A stretch of DNA of 64,000 nt from Actinacidiphila oryziradicis (lineage in GTDB: Bacteria; Actinomycetota; Actinomycetes; Streptomycetales; Streptomycetaceae), in the NCBI RefSeq assembly GCF_005047355.1, contig NZ_SUMC01000015.1:1-64000 (forward strand), read 5' to 3'. Numbering within the stretch: the first letter of the stretch is position 1; every line of letters starts with the position of its first letter. The notes below the pieces were generated by a model that worked only from the letters and a program-made list of their open reading frames with translations, made no database searches and was not told the DNA's origin. The translations under genes were made by a program, and so were the position numbers. Below are positions 27,801 through 36,520 of this stretch, piece by piece.

Positions 27801-27995
27801 ACGGAATCGAGCGGGTGAGGTCTTCCTTGTTGCGGCGCAGGAGGTTGCGGACGGTGTAGACGGGGTCGCCCTTGCGGCGCGGCGCCCGTGGTGCCTCCAG
27901 GTGAGGCGGCGGCGCAGGTCGGCGAGGTGGCGCTGGGCGAGCTGGACGATATGGAAGCAGTCCACGACCAGGGTGAGCCGACCGGTGGAGCCGTC
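27799..27995 (-). pseudogene. ISL3-family transposase internal fragment
   Basis: Minus-strand frames give VDCFHIVQLAQRHLADLRRR then, after a frameshift, RKGDPVYTVRNLLRRNKEDL, which match the conserved catalytic region of ISL3 transposases. Both ends are truncated: by the multicopper-oxidase remnant upstream and the rve-type remnant downstream. Confidence 0.65.
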
Positions 27996-27997
27996 CC

Positions 27998-28755
27998 GTC
28001 GCCGCCGAGCAGGGTGCTGGTGGCGCCCATGAGCATGAACTTCTTCGACGTGCCGCCGGACGAGGAGGAGACGGACGGGGACGCCGATTCACCGCCCATG
28101 TTCATCCCGCCCATGCTGCCCATGCCCTGCTTGAGCTCGGCGAAGACCTCGTCCGGGGTGCCGGTGACCCCGTCGACCCAGTCGTCCAGGACGACGACCC
28201 ATTCGTCGTCGTACGACAGCGGCTCCTTCGGGTCCTCGACGATCAGGGGGGCGTACAGGCCGCGGTCGAGCTCGACTCCGACGTGCGGGTGGTGCCGGGG
28301 TCGGCGGCCATGAAGCGGTAGGTGAAGTTGCTGCCGGCCCGGACCGCTGCCTGGGTCGCGGGGGGCACGCCGTCCATGTCGTTGCTCAGCGTCACGCCGT
28401 GCCAGTGGATCGAGGTGGTGGTCTGGTTCGGCAGCTGGTTGGACAGCTCGGCGGCAAGCGTGTCACCTGCGGAGGTACGGATCTCCTTGCCGGGGGTCCG
28501 GCCGCTGAAGGCCCAGGTCTTGGGGATGTTGCCGGCGCCCAGGTCGATCATGGCGGAGGCGGCGGTGAGAGTGAGCCGGTGCACCGTGCCGGTGCTCGTT
28601 CGCTTCTTCTCCACCCGGGTGACCTCGGCGCCGGAGGGGCTGATGAGGCCGGGGCTTTTGCCGGAGCCGCTGGAACTGCCGCAGGCGGTGAGCGCGCCGC
28701 CACCCGCGGCGCCGAGTCCGGCGAGCACAACGGAGCGGCGGTTGATGTGGTTCAC
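27998..28755 (-). pseudogene. Tat-exported multicopper oxidase, frameshifted and 3'-truncated
   Basis: GTG at 28755 (RBS AGAGGA) begins NHINRRSVVLAGLGAAGGG, a twin-arginine/lipoprotein-like signal with ACGSSSG. The first cupredoxin domain has the type 2/3 copper motif TTSIHWHGVTL. Near 28290 a small deletion shifts the frame; the next frame resumes HPHVGVELDRGLYAPLIVED, EWVVVLDDWVDG and a Met/Gly-rich loop MGSMGGMNMGG. Homology ends near 28000 where an ISL3 fragment begins. It is unrelated in detail to the giant oxidase at 585-5288. Confidence 0.8.
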
Positions 28756-28847
28756 GGGATGAGTCCTCTTGTCGACGCGTGGTACCGCCAGAGGCGGCAC
28801 GGCTCAGGCCGGCGCGAAGAGGGCACACGAGCGCCGTTCGGCGCGGC

Positions 28848-29275
28848 CTAGAGGAGCAATTGAGAGAGAACCGACAAATCGGGCGGCGCACGGCCGATCG
28901 TCCGGGCGAGCGCCGGGCCGGCGATGGCCTGGTGCGCATTCGGAAGGCGCTCGAGGTGGACCTGAGGCGGCAGGGTGAGCGTGATGGTGTCGACGCTCGC
29001 CGTGGAGCAGTGCTGCATGCCGGTGGCGGCGCAGGCGCCGTCGTCGGCGCTGTACGCGGCGGGTCCCCGGCCCGGGTATCCGTACGGTCCGCTGCGGCGC
29101 CCGCCGACATAGAGATGCCTGGCATCGGCCTCCCGTGCGTGGCGGACTGCGTGGCGGTGGTGGCGGAAGCTGGGGCAGTTTCGTGGTAAATCAGCACGGC
29201 ATGCGCGGCCCACAGGGCGATGAGGGCGGCTCGCGCCCAGCGGACGGCGCCACTGCGGGCTGTCCGTATCGCCAT
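28848..29275 (-). pseudogene. DUF6153-like secreted/membrane protein, frameshifted
   Basis: ATG at 29275 starts AIRTARSGAVRWARAALIAL, a single membrane segment (LIALWAAHAVLIYHE) and a Thr/Ala-rich region. After a shift near 29030 a second frame continues CAATGMQHCSTASVDTITLTL and ends in GRAPPDLSVLSQLLL. The Cys-containing C-terminal part resembles DUF6153 proteins, which often accompany copper-related genes. It lies 92 bases upstream of the decayed multicopper oxidase and was probably in one operon with it. Confidence 0.5.
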
Positions 29276-29446
29276 TGCTTCTACCCTGCGCTCTCGGCTT
29301 GCCGTGCTCCCGAACGAGAGGAGTGAAAACCCGGGAGGCGACTCAATATGACCCTCTGAGGTGTCGTGATCCCGGGGCAGCAGGTAGACGGCACCGAACC
29401 GGGGTGAGCTGAAGACGTCGAAGAAGCTGTGCCTCGCGGTGATAGT

Positions 29447-29819
29447 CGTCACCGATGACGGCGGACGACGTAGGGCGTCGCGCCAGCCTCTCGGTCCGAT
29501 TTGTCCAATCTGTCACCAGATGCACGAACTCATTGTCACCCACAGCGCGTTCCGGTCGAGTTGTCACCACGTCAACGGAGGTCGAGCCGCTGACCTGGAA
29601 CGTCGTACGGACGTCGCTCCTTGTGACGAAGCGCGCCACCTGTCACTCGGTGACTTCGCAGCCTTGATGTCACCACCCTGCGCCGCCACACGGTCCAATC
29701 GCGGTCGCGCGTTACCGAGAGCCACTTCGGGTGAGGCTCGCCACAACCGGGACCACCGGAGGGCGTTGGGGAGCATGATGAAGGCTCTGACCAGGTGAGT
29801 TAACCGTCTAGTTGTCACC
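29447..29819 (+). repeat. cluster of TGTCACC motifs
   Basis: Five exact TGTCACC on the plus strand start at 29511, 29534, 29572, 29668 and 29813, with variants CGTCACC at 29447 and TGTCACT at 29641. All have the same orientation and three are TTGTCACC. The surrounding 29276-30037 contains no gene I can support, and the S53 peptidase starts at 30038. Spacings are irregular (22-145 bases). Could be an operator array or the relic of an iteron region. Confidence 0.45.
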
Positions 29820-30037
29820 TGGCGGCAGCTGTACGACAACTGGCCTACTTGCGGGCCCCGATGAGCCACCCGGGCCGTGCTTGCCACGATCGACGTGATC
29901 ACAGTTCCCCAAATCGGGCAATCACGGACAAGTTGCACAGGAGCGCATAAAGTTCCAACACGCTTGCCCTACGGATGGCCTCGGAATGAGATCGCGGCAA
30001 CTGCCCAGTGCGGTCCCACTCCATAAGAGGAGCAACT

Positions 30038-31417
30038 ATGCGCAGAGTTCGTCCGCGGCAGCGTGCCGCGGCCGTCGCCGGGGTCATCGCTCTGGCTACT
30101 TTCATACTGATATCAACCTCTTTGTCCAGAGCTGCTATCGCCGCATCCGTGCATTCGGCGCCACCGGTCAAGGCCGTGCCAGCGGTAGCCGGACAGCAAT
30201 CGGCGCGCGCGGGCCGCAGCCCGCTGAGCACCGGGCAATGCCTGGCGAAGTGGAAGATCTCCTGTTACACCCCGACGCAGTACCGTCAGGCGTACGACCT
30301 GAACCCGCTGTACCAAGCAGGAATCACCGGCAAAGGGCGCACGATCGTGATCGTGGACTCCTTCGGCTCGCCGACCATCCAGCACGACCTGGATGTCTAC
30401 AGCGCCCGGTTCGGTATGAAAAGCACCCAGGTCCACGTGGTCAAGTGGGGCAACGTCCCGCCCTTCAACCCCACCAACCCCAACCACATCAGCTGGGCCG
30501 GGGAGACCACCCTCGACGTGGAGATGGCGCACGCCGTCGCCCCGGACGCGCACATCGTCCTGGTAGAGACCGGGGTCGCCCAGAACGGAGGCGGCACCAA
30601 CGGCCTGCCGGAGATGATGAACGCCGAGAAGTCGCTGATCGACCGCGGCGTGGGCGATGTGATCAGCCAGAGCTTCGGCGCGACGGAGAACACCTTCCCC
30701 GGCTTCCGCAGCGGCGACTTCTCCAGCATCCAGAACCTGCGGTACGCCTTCAAGGACGCGGCCAAGCACGGTGTGACCGTCCTCGCCGCATCCGGCGACA
30801 GCGGTGCCACCAACACCACCGCGGACGGCGACAGCGACTACCCGTACAGGGTCAACGCCTGGCCGTCCTCCGACCCGCTGGTGACCTCGGTCGGCGGCAC
30901 CCAGCTGCACCTGGACGACAATGGCGACCGCATCGCGCCGGACAGCGTCTATAACGACGACGGGGCGGGCGGCGGTGGCAAGTCCCATGTCTTCGCCCGT
31001 CCCTCGTACCAGGACGGGGTCAAGCAGGTGGTCGGCGACCGCCGCGGCACCCCGGACATCTCGATGTCCGCCGCAGTGAACGGCGGCGCGTGGGTGTACT
31101 CCAGCTACGACCCGAAGGCGGTCGGCTGGGAGGTCTACGTCGGCACCAGCGAGGCCAGCCCGCTCTTCGCGGGCATCGTGGCCCTGGCCGACCAGGTCGC
31201 CGGGCACCGGCTGGGCGACATCCACCAGGCGCTCTACGCGCTGTACGCGCAGTCCGCACAGAACCCCTCCACCGGCATCGTGGACGTGAGGGACGGCACG
31301 AACAACAGCTACGCCGGAGTCACCGGCTACACCGCGGTGAAGGGCTACGACATGGCGACCGGCGTCGGCACGATCGACGCGGCCCGCTTCGTCCCGGCCC
31401 TCGCCAAGGAGGGCTGA
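30038..31417 (+). CDS. secreted S53-family serine-carboxyl peptidase (sedolisin-like)
   Basis: 459 residues. Residues 1-35 form a long basic/hydrophobic signal peptide. The catalytic domain starts around 75 (TPTQYRQAYDLNPLYQAG). Catalytic Glu156 and Asp160 lie in ETTLDVEMAHAVAPDAH, the oxyanion Asp in AASGDSGAT near 252, and the nucleophile in GTSEASPLFAG near 370. The usual 150-residue pro-kumamolisin domain is missing; only about 40 residues separate signal and catalytic domain, as in a Streptomyces subgroup. ATG at 30038 has an AGAGGAG RBS. Probably an extracellular acid-active protease. Confidence 0.9.
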   Translation: MRRVRPRQRAAAVAGVIALATFILISTSLSRAAIAASVHSAPPVKAVPAVAGQQSARAGRSPLSTGQCLAKWKISCYTPTQYRQAYDLNPLYQAGITGKGRTIVIVDSFGSPTIQHDLDVYSARFGMKSTQVHVVKWGNVPPFNPTNPNHISWAGETTLDVEMAHAVAPDAHIVLVETGVAQNGGGTNGLPEMMNAEKSLIDRGVGDVISQSFGATENTFPGFRSGDFSSIQNLRYAFKDAAKHGVTVLAASGDSGATNTTADGDSDYPYRVNAWPSSDPLVTSVGGTQLHLDDNGDRIAPDSVYNDDGAGGGGKSHVFARPSYQDGVKQVVGDRRGTPDISMSAAVNGGAWVYSSYDPKAVGWEVYVGTSEASPLFAGIVALADQVAGHRLGDIHQALYALYAQSAQNPSTGIVDVRDGTNNSYAGVTGYTAVKGYDMATGVGTIDAARFVPALAKEG

Positions 31418-31601
31418 CCGCATCCCGTCCCCGATGAGAGGGCGCCTGCCGCAAACCGCCGGGCCCCGCCCGCGCCGGGACGGCGGCTTCTGTGCCTTCT
31501 TCGACGCCGTCTCGCTTTGGCCGCGGGCCCGGCGGCGAGTGCTGCCTGTGACCAGTACGAGGCCCTGTCCGGGCGCCGCCCCGTTCCAACGCATGGAAAG
31601 G

Positions 31602-31636
31602 CTGCGGGGTCCTGCCGTATTGGCGGGACCCCGCAG
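31602..31636. terminator. stem-loop between S53 gene and minus-strand remnant
   Basis: CTGCGGGGTCC at 31602-31612 pairs perfectly with 31626-31636 across a 13-base loop. It lies 185 bases after the peptidase stop and just before the end of a minus-strand coding remnant, so it can serve both directions. Confidence 0.55.
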
Positions 31637-31650
31637 GTCACCCGCGTTGG

Positions 31651-31880
31651 TTACTCAGCGGAGGAGGAGCTGCTGGACATGCCGCTCATGCCGCTCATCG
31701 ACGGCATCGTGCTCATCGACGGGGAGCTGGGAGTTGTCGAGCTGTTCGACGTCCCAGGAGTGGAGGCGTCCCATGCTCCGGTGGACCTCGGCGGCGGACT
31801 CCGACAGGCCCCGCCAGGCGGCACAGCGCCAGAGCCGTCACAAGGATCAGGAAGAGGGCAGCGAGCGTGAGGTGCGGGAG
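31651..31880 (-). pseudogene. remnant of a small membrane protein with Met/Ser-rich tail
   Basis: Ending at a TAA (31651-31653) one minus frame reads SMSTMPSMSGMSGMSSSSSS, a methionine-rich tail like those of small copper-related membrane proteins. A hydrophobic helix, LTLAALFLILVTALALCRL, lies upstream in another frame (31800-31880), so a frameshift would be needed to join them. No start codon with RBS is visible. Nothing else was recognised in 31418-32021. Confidence 0.28.
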
Positions 31881-32021
31881 GACCCTGTGAGCCCCACAGG
31901 GTGCTTCGGCCGGGTCCGGGTCGCGTGGTGGCGTGCGGGCGGGTCCCGGTGTTTGTCGAGCGCCCGCGCTCGACAAGCCTCTCACCCTGCGCGGATAAAC
32001 CTTTCGGTTCCTCGCAAGGCG

Positions 32022-32684
32022 CTAGGTGTCGTGCGGGCTGCGGTTGGCAGGGCGCAGGATGGCCATCAGCAGCTGCACCAGTTCGTCGACGACTTGGTCG
32101 AGGGTGGCGTCCACCCAGCCCGCCGTCCAGTCATGGAGTAGTCCGTTGACGCTGCCGATGAAGGCCGTGGCGGCCAGTCGATAGTTGCGGGCTTCGGCTT
32201 CGCCCCGCTCGGCCGCCGCGGTCGCCTCGGCGCAGATGAAGTCGATCCAGCGGGCGCGGCGGGCGAGCCGCTGCCGGTCCATCCTGGGGCTGACGCCGAT
32301 GATCTCGGTGAAGGTGATGCGTATGCGGCGCGGGTCGCCGGTGACGTTGGCCGCGTAGGCGTGGAAGACGGCGGTGGCGCGTTCGGCGAGTGGCAGTCCG
32401 GCCGCGTCGGTGAGGGCGGCCGTGGCCGCCTGCTCGGCCCAGTCGTTGACCTGGAGGTGCAGGGCGCTCAGCACGTCCTCGAGGGTTCGGAACTCCTCGT
32501 AGAACTGCCGGGTGGACAGACCTGCCGCCTCGCTCAGCGCGGCCACCGTAGTGGCCCGGAAACCGGGGCTGTCGCCGAACAGCTGCAGCCCGGCGTCCAG
32601 GAAGCGCCGACGTCGCTCGGCCTGCCGCTCGTCGGCGCTCTTGCCTGCGTAACGGCCCGTTGGCTGTTTGAGCCTGCCCGCCAC
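32022..32684 (-). CDS. TetR-family transcriptional regulator
   Basis: 220 residues. The N-terminal HTH is FLDAGLQLFGDSPGFRATTV followed by ALSEAAGLSTRQFYEEFRTL, with the recognition helix at about 47-57; the rest is an all-helical ligand/dimer domain (RIRITFTEIIGVSP, FICAEATAAA). GTG at 32684 is the best start. It is divergent from the secreted beta-propeller gene at 32994 and a 20-bp dyad lies between them, suggesting it represses itself and that gene. The ligand is unknown. Confidence 0.88.
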   Translation of the reverse strand: MAGRLKQPTGRYAGKSADERQAERRRRFLDAGLQLFGDSPGFRATTVAALSEAAGLSTRQFYEEFRTLEDVLSALHLQVNDWAEQAATAALTDAAGLPLAERATAVFHAYAANVTGDPRRIRITFTEIIGVSPRMDRQRLARRARWIDFICAEATAAAERGEAEARNYRLAATAFIGSVNGLLHDWTAGWVDATLDQVVDELVQLLMAILRPANRSPHDT

Positions 32685-32755
32685 GGACTCTCCCTCGCTG
32701 GTCGTGGGTTCATCACATCTTCTCCTGCCGTGGCTCTTGTAGCGGAGAGGGCTCG

Positions 32756-32775
32756 TGGTTACTTTCTAGTAGCCA
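32756..32775. promoter_or_regulatory. TetR-type operator candidate
   Basis: TGGTTACT and AGTAGCCA form an 8-bp inverted repeat (7 of 8 pairs) separated by TTCT, in the divergent region between the TetR gene (start 32684) and the beta-propeller gene (start 32994). Size and symmetry fit a TetR dimer. Binding is inferred. Confidence 0.45.
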
Positions 32776-32993
32776 CATCTGAACGCGGACGTATTCAGAT
32801 TCGGGCCGGTATGGCTCCGTCTGCCTCCGCGCCAGGCCTGGCGTCCGTGCGCAGGCCCCACCTCGTCGACCCGGTTCCGCAAGACCCTCGTCTCGATATG
32901 TCATGTTCTGGGCAAATAGGTCAATGGCTCACCGTGCACGGAGATGGTGCGCTCTCCACGACCGACTCGCTCACACCTCACGGAAGGAATGCC

Positions 32994-34295
32994 ATGCCCG
33001 CTTCCACCACTGGTCGTGCCCGCCCGGCGGGCTCTGCCCGGTGCCGCCGACGCCGACTGTCCTGGCGCGCCTTTGGCTCCCTCGCCGCCACGCTCGCCCT
33101 GACCCTCGCGGGCGGCGCCACGGGGGTGACCACCGCGAGCGCCACCGATCTGCAGGAGGTGATGTTCGTCGGCAACAACTGGGACGGAACCGCCACTGTC
33201 ATCAAGTCCTCCGGTGACTTCGCCAAGATCGGCCAGATCAACGTCATCCCCGACAAGGCGCAGCGGCTGGCGGAGATCAACGCCGACCCGATCAAGTGGA
33301 TCTACTACACGGCCATCAACAACGAGGTCGGCCAAGGCCACGACCAGTTCGTCGACGACATGTACTCCACGCCCGACGGCAAGTCCGTCGTCGTCTCCCG
33401 CCCGAGCTTCGCTGATGTCGTCTCCATCGACCTGGCCACCGACAAGATCAACTGGCGTTTCCCGGTCGCCGGCTACCGAGCCGACCACATGGCGGTGTCC
33501 CCCGACGGCACCCGCGTCGCGGTCTCGGCCTCGACCGCCAATCTCGTGCAGGTGCTGGACATCAACACCGGCAAGGAACTGGGCGAGTTCCCCACCGGCG
33601 ACAAGCCGCACGAGAACTTCTTCACCAATGGCGGCAAGTACATCTGGAACATGTCGATCGGCGAGGTCACCACATCGCTCGACGACCCGTCGGCGGACTG
33701 GACCAAGGGCGACCGTCACATCACCGTCGTCGACGCCACCACCTTCAAGCAGGTCAAGATCATCGACATGCGCGACCGGCTGGACGCGATCGGCCTCAAG
33801 GACTTCTCCGACGCGGTCCGGCCCGCCGCCTTCACCCCCGACTGGTCCAAGCTGTACTTCCAGGTGTCCTTCTTCAACGGCTTCCTGGAGTACGACGTCG
33901 CCGCCGACAAGATCACGCGCGTGAAGACGCTGCCGGCGAACCCGGCGACCAGCACGGACCGCACCACCTGGCTCCTCGACTCGCGCCACCACGGCATCTC
34001 GATGAACCCCGACGGTACCAAGCTGTGCGTCGCCGGGACGATGGACAACTACGCGACCGTCGTCGACCGGGCGACCCTCCAGGAAGGGCCGCTCATCCCG
34101 GCGTCGACGCCCTACTGGGCGACCGTCAGCGGTGACGGCAAGGACTGCATCATCTCCGAGGCCGGAGCCGACCAGATCACCGCGATCGACTTCGCCACCG
34201 GCGAGAAGGTCACCAGCGTGGCGGTCGGCGACCACCCGCAGCGCGTCCGCCTCGGCCACGTGCCGGCCGGCTGGACCGGCCCGACCTCCAGCTGA
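32994..34295 (+). CDS. secreted YncE-like beta-propeller protein
   Basis: 433 residues with a twin-arginine-like, strongly basic signal (RCRRRRLSWRAFGSLAATLA, then a hydrophobic core and ASA site near 52). The mature part is a seven-bladed propeller of the YncE/cytochrome cd1-like type: repeated PDG(K/T) turns such as STPDGKSVVVSRP, VSPDGTRVAVS and MNPDGTKLCVAG. No enzymatic motif is visible; relatives bind small molecules or redox partners. ATG at 32994 has a GGAAGGAA RBS; the open frame extends upstream but that part lacks homology. Likely controlled by the adjacent TetR. Confidence 0.85.
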   Translation: MPASTTGRARPAGSARCRRRRLSWRAFGSLAATLALTLAGGATGVTTASATDLQEVMFVGNNWDGTATVIKSSGDFAKIGQINVIPDKAQRLAEINADPIKWIYYTAINNEVGQGHDQFVDDMYSTPDGKSVVVSRPSFADVVSIDLATDKINWRFPVAGYRADHMAVSPDGTRVAVSASTANLVQVLDINTGKELGEFPTGDKPHENFFTNGGKYIWNMSIGEVTTSLDDPSADWTKGDRHITVVDATTFKQVKIIDMRDRLDAIGLKDFSDAVRPAAFTPDWSKLYFQVSFFNGFLEYDVAADKITRVKTLPANPATSTDRTTWLLDSRHHGISMNPDGTKLCVAGTMDNYATVVDRATLQEGPLIPASTPYWATVSGDGKDCIISEAGADQITAIDFATGEKVTSVAVGDHPQRVRLGHVPAGWTGPTSS

Positions 34296-34438
34296 GGCAG
34301 AAACCACCGCCTGTGGGGCTCGAAAAGTCGTCGCAGCAGGTCAAGGCGCTTACCGGTACTCGTTGACAGCACCGCGGAGGATGGGGGTGCGCAGGAGTCT
34401 TCGGCCGTCGACGATCGAAGACCCTGTATACCCTGCGG

Positions 34439-34542
34439 GACTCTGTCGCCCGATTTGGCCGACCTGCCGAAACCGGCAAGCGGCTGACCGTGCTGGTGAC
34501 GCTGATCAAAGCGGTCCTCACCGCGAATCGGGCGACAGAGTC
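34439..34542 (+). mobile_element. 104-bp miniature inverted-repeat element, copy 2
   Basis: Begins GACTCTGTCGCCCGATTTG and ends with the inverse GAATCGGGCGACAGAGTC. Internal sequence matches copy 1 with six bases missing (the GAACGT-like stretch around the centre). Flanks are CTGCGG on the left and CCGCAG on the right, which extend the inverted repeat rather than forming a direct duplication. No gene was recognised in the rest of 34296-34787. Confidence 0.72.
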
Positions 34543-34787
34543 CCGCAGGTCGGCTGGGTCACGGCCGGGTGCAATCGGCATCGCCACACCCGCTACGTCG
34601 TGTCGGTGATCGAATCTGACCCATGGAAGTGGGCGAACATCGTCGGTCTGGGCACCCGGATCGGGATAATGATCCCGTGTCTTGACCAACTCAATGAGTC
34701 ACCGGCTGACCGCCAGCCCGAACCAAATCGGGAAATACCTCCGCCCGATACCCCTGGTGGCAGCCTAAACGGGTATCGAACACCCTC

Positions 34788-35168
34788 TCAGATCTTCCAG
34801 GAGCGCAGCTGGTCGGCGACGGCGTAAACGCTCAGGCGGCTGTCCCGGACTTTACGGACAAGGTCAGGCAGGGCCCCGTAGGGTAGGTCGATGCCCTCGC
34901 CGGACTGGTCCATGTACTGGGCGGCGACGAACGCGGCGTAGAGGCTGTTGCGGTGCGGCAGCGGTTCAAGGCGCACGATGGTGTGCAGGAGTGCGGCCGC
35001 ACGCCATGCGGCATCAGGGTCGGAGGCCTCCAGCGTCGGCATCCGGGTCTTGTGGCGTGCGACGGCTGCCACCAGCGCGGAGTAGTCGGAAACCGTCACG
35101 TCCTCGTGGCCCAGGGCGAACTCCTGGACGTCCAGCAGCCAGGAGACATCGATGTGGAGAACGCTCAT
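34788..35168 (-). CDS. degenerate Fic/Doc-type toxin of a toxin-antitoxin pair
   Basis: 126 residues of the Doc-like all-helical Fic family: LHIDVSWLLDVQEFAL, DYSALVAAVARHKTRMP, AAALLHTIVRLEPLPHRNSL and YAAFVAAQYMDQSGEGID. At the place of the Fic active-site motif HxFx(D/E)GNG the protein reads LEPLPHRNSLYAA, so the catalytic His-Gly-Asn arrangement is absent. Either activity is lost or chemistry differs. Similar proteins are common in Streptomyces and are annotated as toxin components. ATG at 35168 shares one base with the antitoxin stop (TGATG), so the pair is translationally coupled. Confidence 0.82.
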   Translation of the reverse strand: MSVLHIDVSWLLDVQEFALGHEDVTVSDYSALVAAVARHKTRMPTLEASDPDAAWRAAALLHTIVRLEPLPHRNSLYAAFVAAQYMDQSGEGIDLPYGALPDLVRKVRDSRLSVYAVADQLRSWKI

Positions 35169-35407
35169 CAGGCGGCCGCGGCCCCGTCGCGGCGCTGGGA
35201 GGGCGGGATCTCCTCGGGGAATGCTTCGTCGAATTCGGTGCGCAGCTTGTCCGCCCAGGCGGCGGCGCCGGTGATGAACCGCTTGCGGTGCATCTCGCGA
35301 ACGCCGAGGTCGTGAAGGTACTGCTTGAGGCTCTTGCCCTCGGCAGCGGCGGCCGCGCGCACACCCTCGAGTTCCTCGTCGGTGAAGGGCACATTCAGTG
35401 ATGGCAT
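35168..35407 (-). CDS. antitoxin partner of the Fic-type toxin (ribbon-helix-helix-like)
   Basis: 79 residues: a short N-terminal strand SLNVPFTDEELEGV, then helix AAAAEGKSLKQYLHDL, fitting a ribbon-helix-helix DNA-binding antitoxin, followed by an acidic/helical tail (TEFDEAFPEEIPPSQRR) that would wrap the toxin. ATG at 35407 is chosen because the motif begins there; the 30 bases upstream in frame look unrelated. It precedes and overlaps the toxin gene by one base, the normal order for autoregulated pairs. Confidence 0.8.
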   Translation of the reverse strand: MPSLNVPFTDEELEGVRAAAAAEGKSLKQYLHDLGVREMHRKRFITGAAAWADKLRTEFDEAFPEEIPPSQRRDGAAAA

Positions 35408-35769
35408 GCCCTCATGGTACCTAGTTGGTGCCTCCATGTGCCAGGCCCAGCATCCGGCCTCCGACGCAAGAGTCAGCCGGCCAGTGACGTTGCCCTACAA
35501 CGGTGCCGGGCCAGGATCGCGCCAACAGCATCGTGTGAGCAGCGCGGTACAACAGCAGCACGACCATCGGGACCGCGTTTCAGCCACCACCGACAACCAC
35601 GAAACCACTGCTCACCTGCAGCGATGACTTTACGAGCCCCACAGGCTCGTCAGAGCTTGCTCTGGTGGACCCTGCCACTGACGCCGCGGAAGACGGACAG
35701 CACACTGCCGTCCGGGCCCGCGGTCGCCCCGAGGGCGCCGACGAGAACGCCGCTCACGAATCCGGTCAC
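35408..35769. other. intergenic stretch, no supportable gene
   Basis: Holds the TA promoter side and the decayed tail of the alpha-galactosidase gene. A minus-strand frame at 35650-35770 (VSGVLVGALGATAGPDGSVL) could be a shifted continuation but has no clear family match. Confidence 0.35.
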
Positions 35770-36100
35770 CGGCGACGAGCCGCCCCTGGCTGTCGCGCGG
35801 ATTGTCAGCCTGCCAGCCGCCGTCAAGCCAGACGATGTTGTAGCCGCTGTCTCTGAGCCCGCTGCTGACCAGATAGTCGGCGACGCTCTTGACCTGCGCT
35901 TCAGTCGGTGCGCCAAGGTCGTAGTAGGTGTTCCAGCCCATGTACGGCGTGGGGACGAGGCCGCTGTTGTAGTGCTGCGGTGCTCCCTGGTCGTCCGCGG
36001 CGTGTGCCGTCGGCACCGCTGTCCCGATCAGTGCGGTGGCCCCGAGAAAAGCCGCTGCACAACGGGCACTGATGTCCTCCGAGAGTTGGGGTAAAGGCAC
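35770..36100 (-). pseudogene. secreted GH27 alpha-galactosidase, N-terminal fragment
   Basis: From a GTG at 36100 the frame encodes a signal peptide (CAAAFLGATALIGTAVPTAHA) and the first barrel strands of a GH27 enzyme: PTPYMGWNTYYDLGAPTEA, SSGLRDSGYNIVWLDGGWQ. After about residue 105 the register is lost and the catalytic aspartates further on are missing. Intact relatives have 400-700 residues. Confidence 0.7.
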
Positions 36101-36183
36101 CCGCCGCCCCCAAGATCACGGCGGCGGCGCCACGACGAAGACTGTCGCTGCGCCCACCGTTTCCTGTTCAACGGTTATTACTA

Positions 36184-36412
36184 AGAGGCCGCGCGAATAG
36201 GTGGGGCGGCGTCGCGTGCCGATGGGCGGCGCCTGGCGGCGTTGTCGTCGGTCGACGACTCTCCCCCAGACTCCGTCCGGGAGGTGCCCCCACCAAGCTC
36301 TCGGCTCCGCTCGAGCAGGGGGCACCCCCATCGCGTCGCCTTCCTCCTCCGCCTTGCCAGACTTGCCCCTCGCCCCGCTCCTTCCTCCACCCCACCTATT
36401 CGCGGGGCCTCT
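36184..36412. mobile_element. 229-bp inverted-repeat element (MITE-like) with internal hairpin
   Basis: The ends are AGAGGCCGCGCGAATAGGTG and the inverse of AGAGGCCCCGCGAATAGGTG, with one mismatch over 22 bases. The interior has a second inverted repeat, GGTGCCCCC and GGGGGCACC around 36282-36328, within a sequence commonly scattered between Streptomyces genes. No coding capacity. Flanks are AT-rich (TTATTACTA and CTAATTAACTT). Confidence 0.6.
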
Positions 36413-36440
36413 AATTAACTTAAAAAATGCTCCGGTTGTG

Positions 36441-36506
36441 ATGTTGACTGCCTCGATGCGCGACCGGATCTGGTTTGCGGTCCTGTCCCGGCTGGTCAAG
36501 GCGTGA
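36441..36506 (+). pseudogene. short transposase-like remnant
   Basis: Twenty-one codons reading SMRDRIWFAVLSRLVKA resemble the (A)DRLWLAALSRL motif of the rve transposases at 16.2 and 16.6 kb. Too short for more than a tentative link. Confidence 0.3.
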
Positions 36507-36520
36507 TCAGGGAGGACGGC

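Noticed and set aside
30113..31594. 493-codon minus-strand frame over the S53 peptidase
   Set aside because: Antisense artefact; no homology, and the opposite strand has catalytic motifs, signal peptide and RBS.
32901..34307. 468-codon minus-strand frame over the beta-propeller gene
   Set aside because: Antisense artefact with GD/VDD-rich composition; the plus-strand frame has a signal peptide and blade motifs.
34550..34787. Plus-strand frame after element copy 2 that might be an interrupted gene
   Set aside because: Removing the element does not join coding-like sequence on both sides and no homology was recognised.
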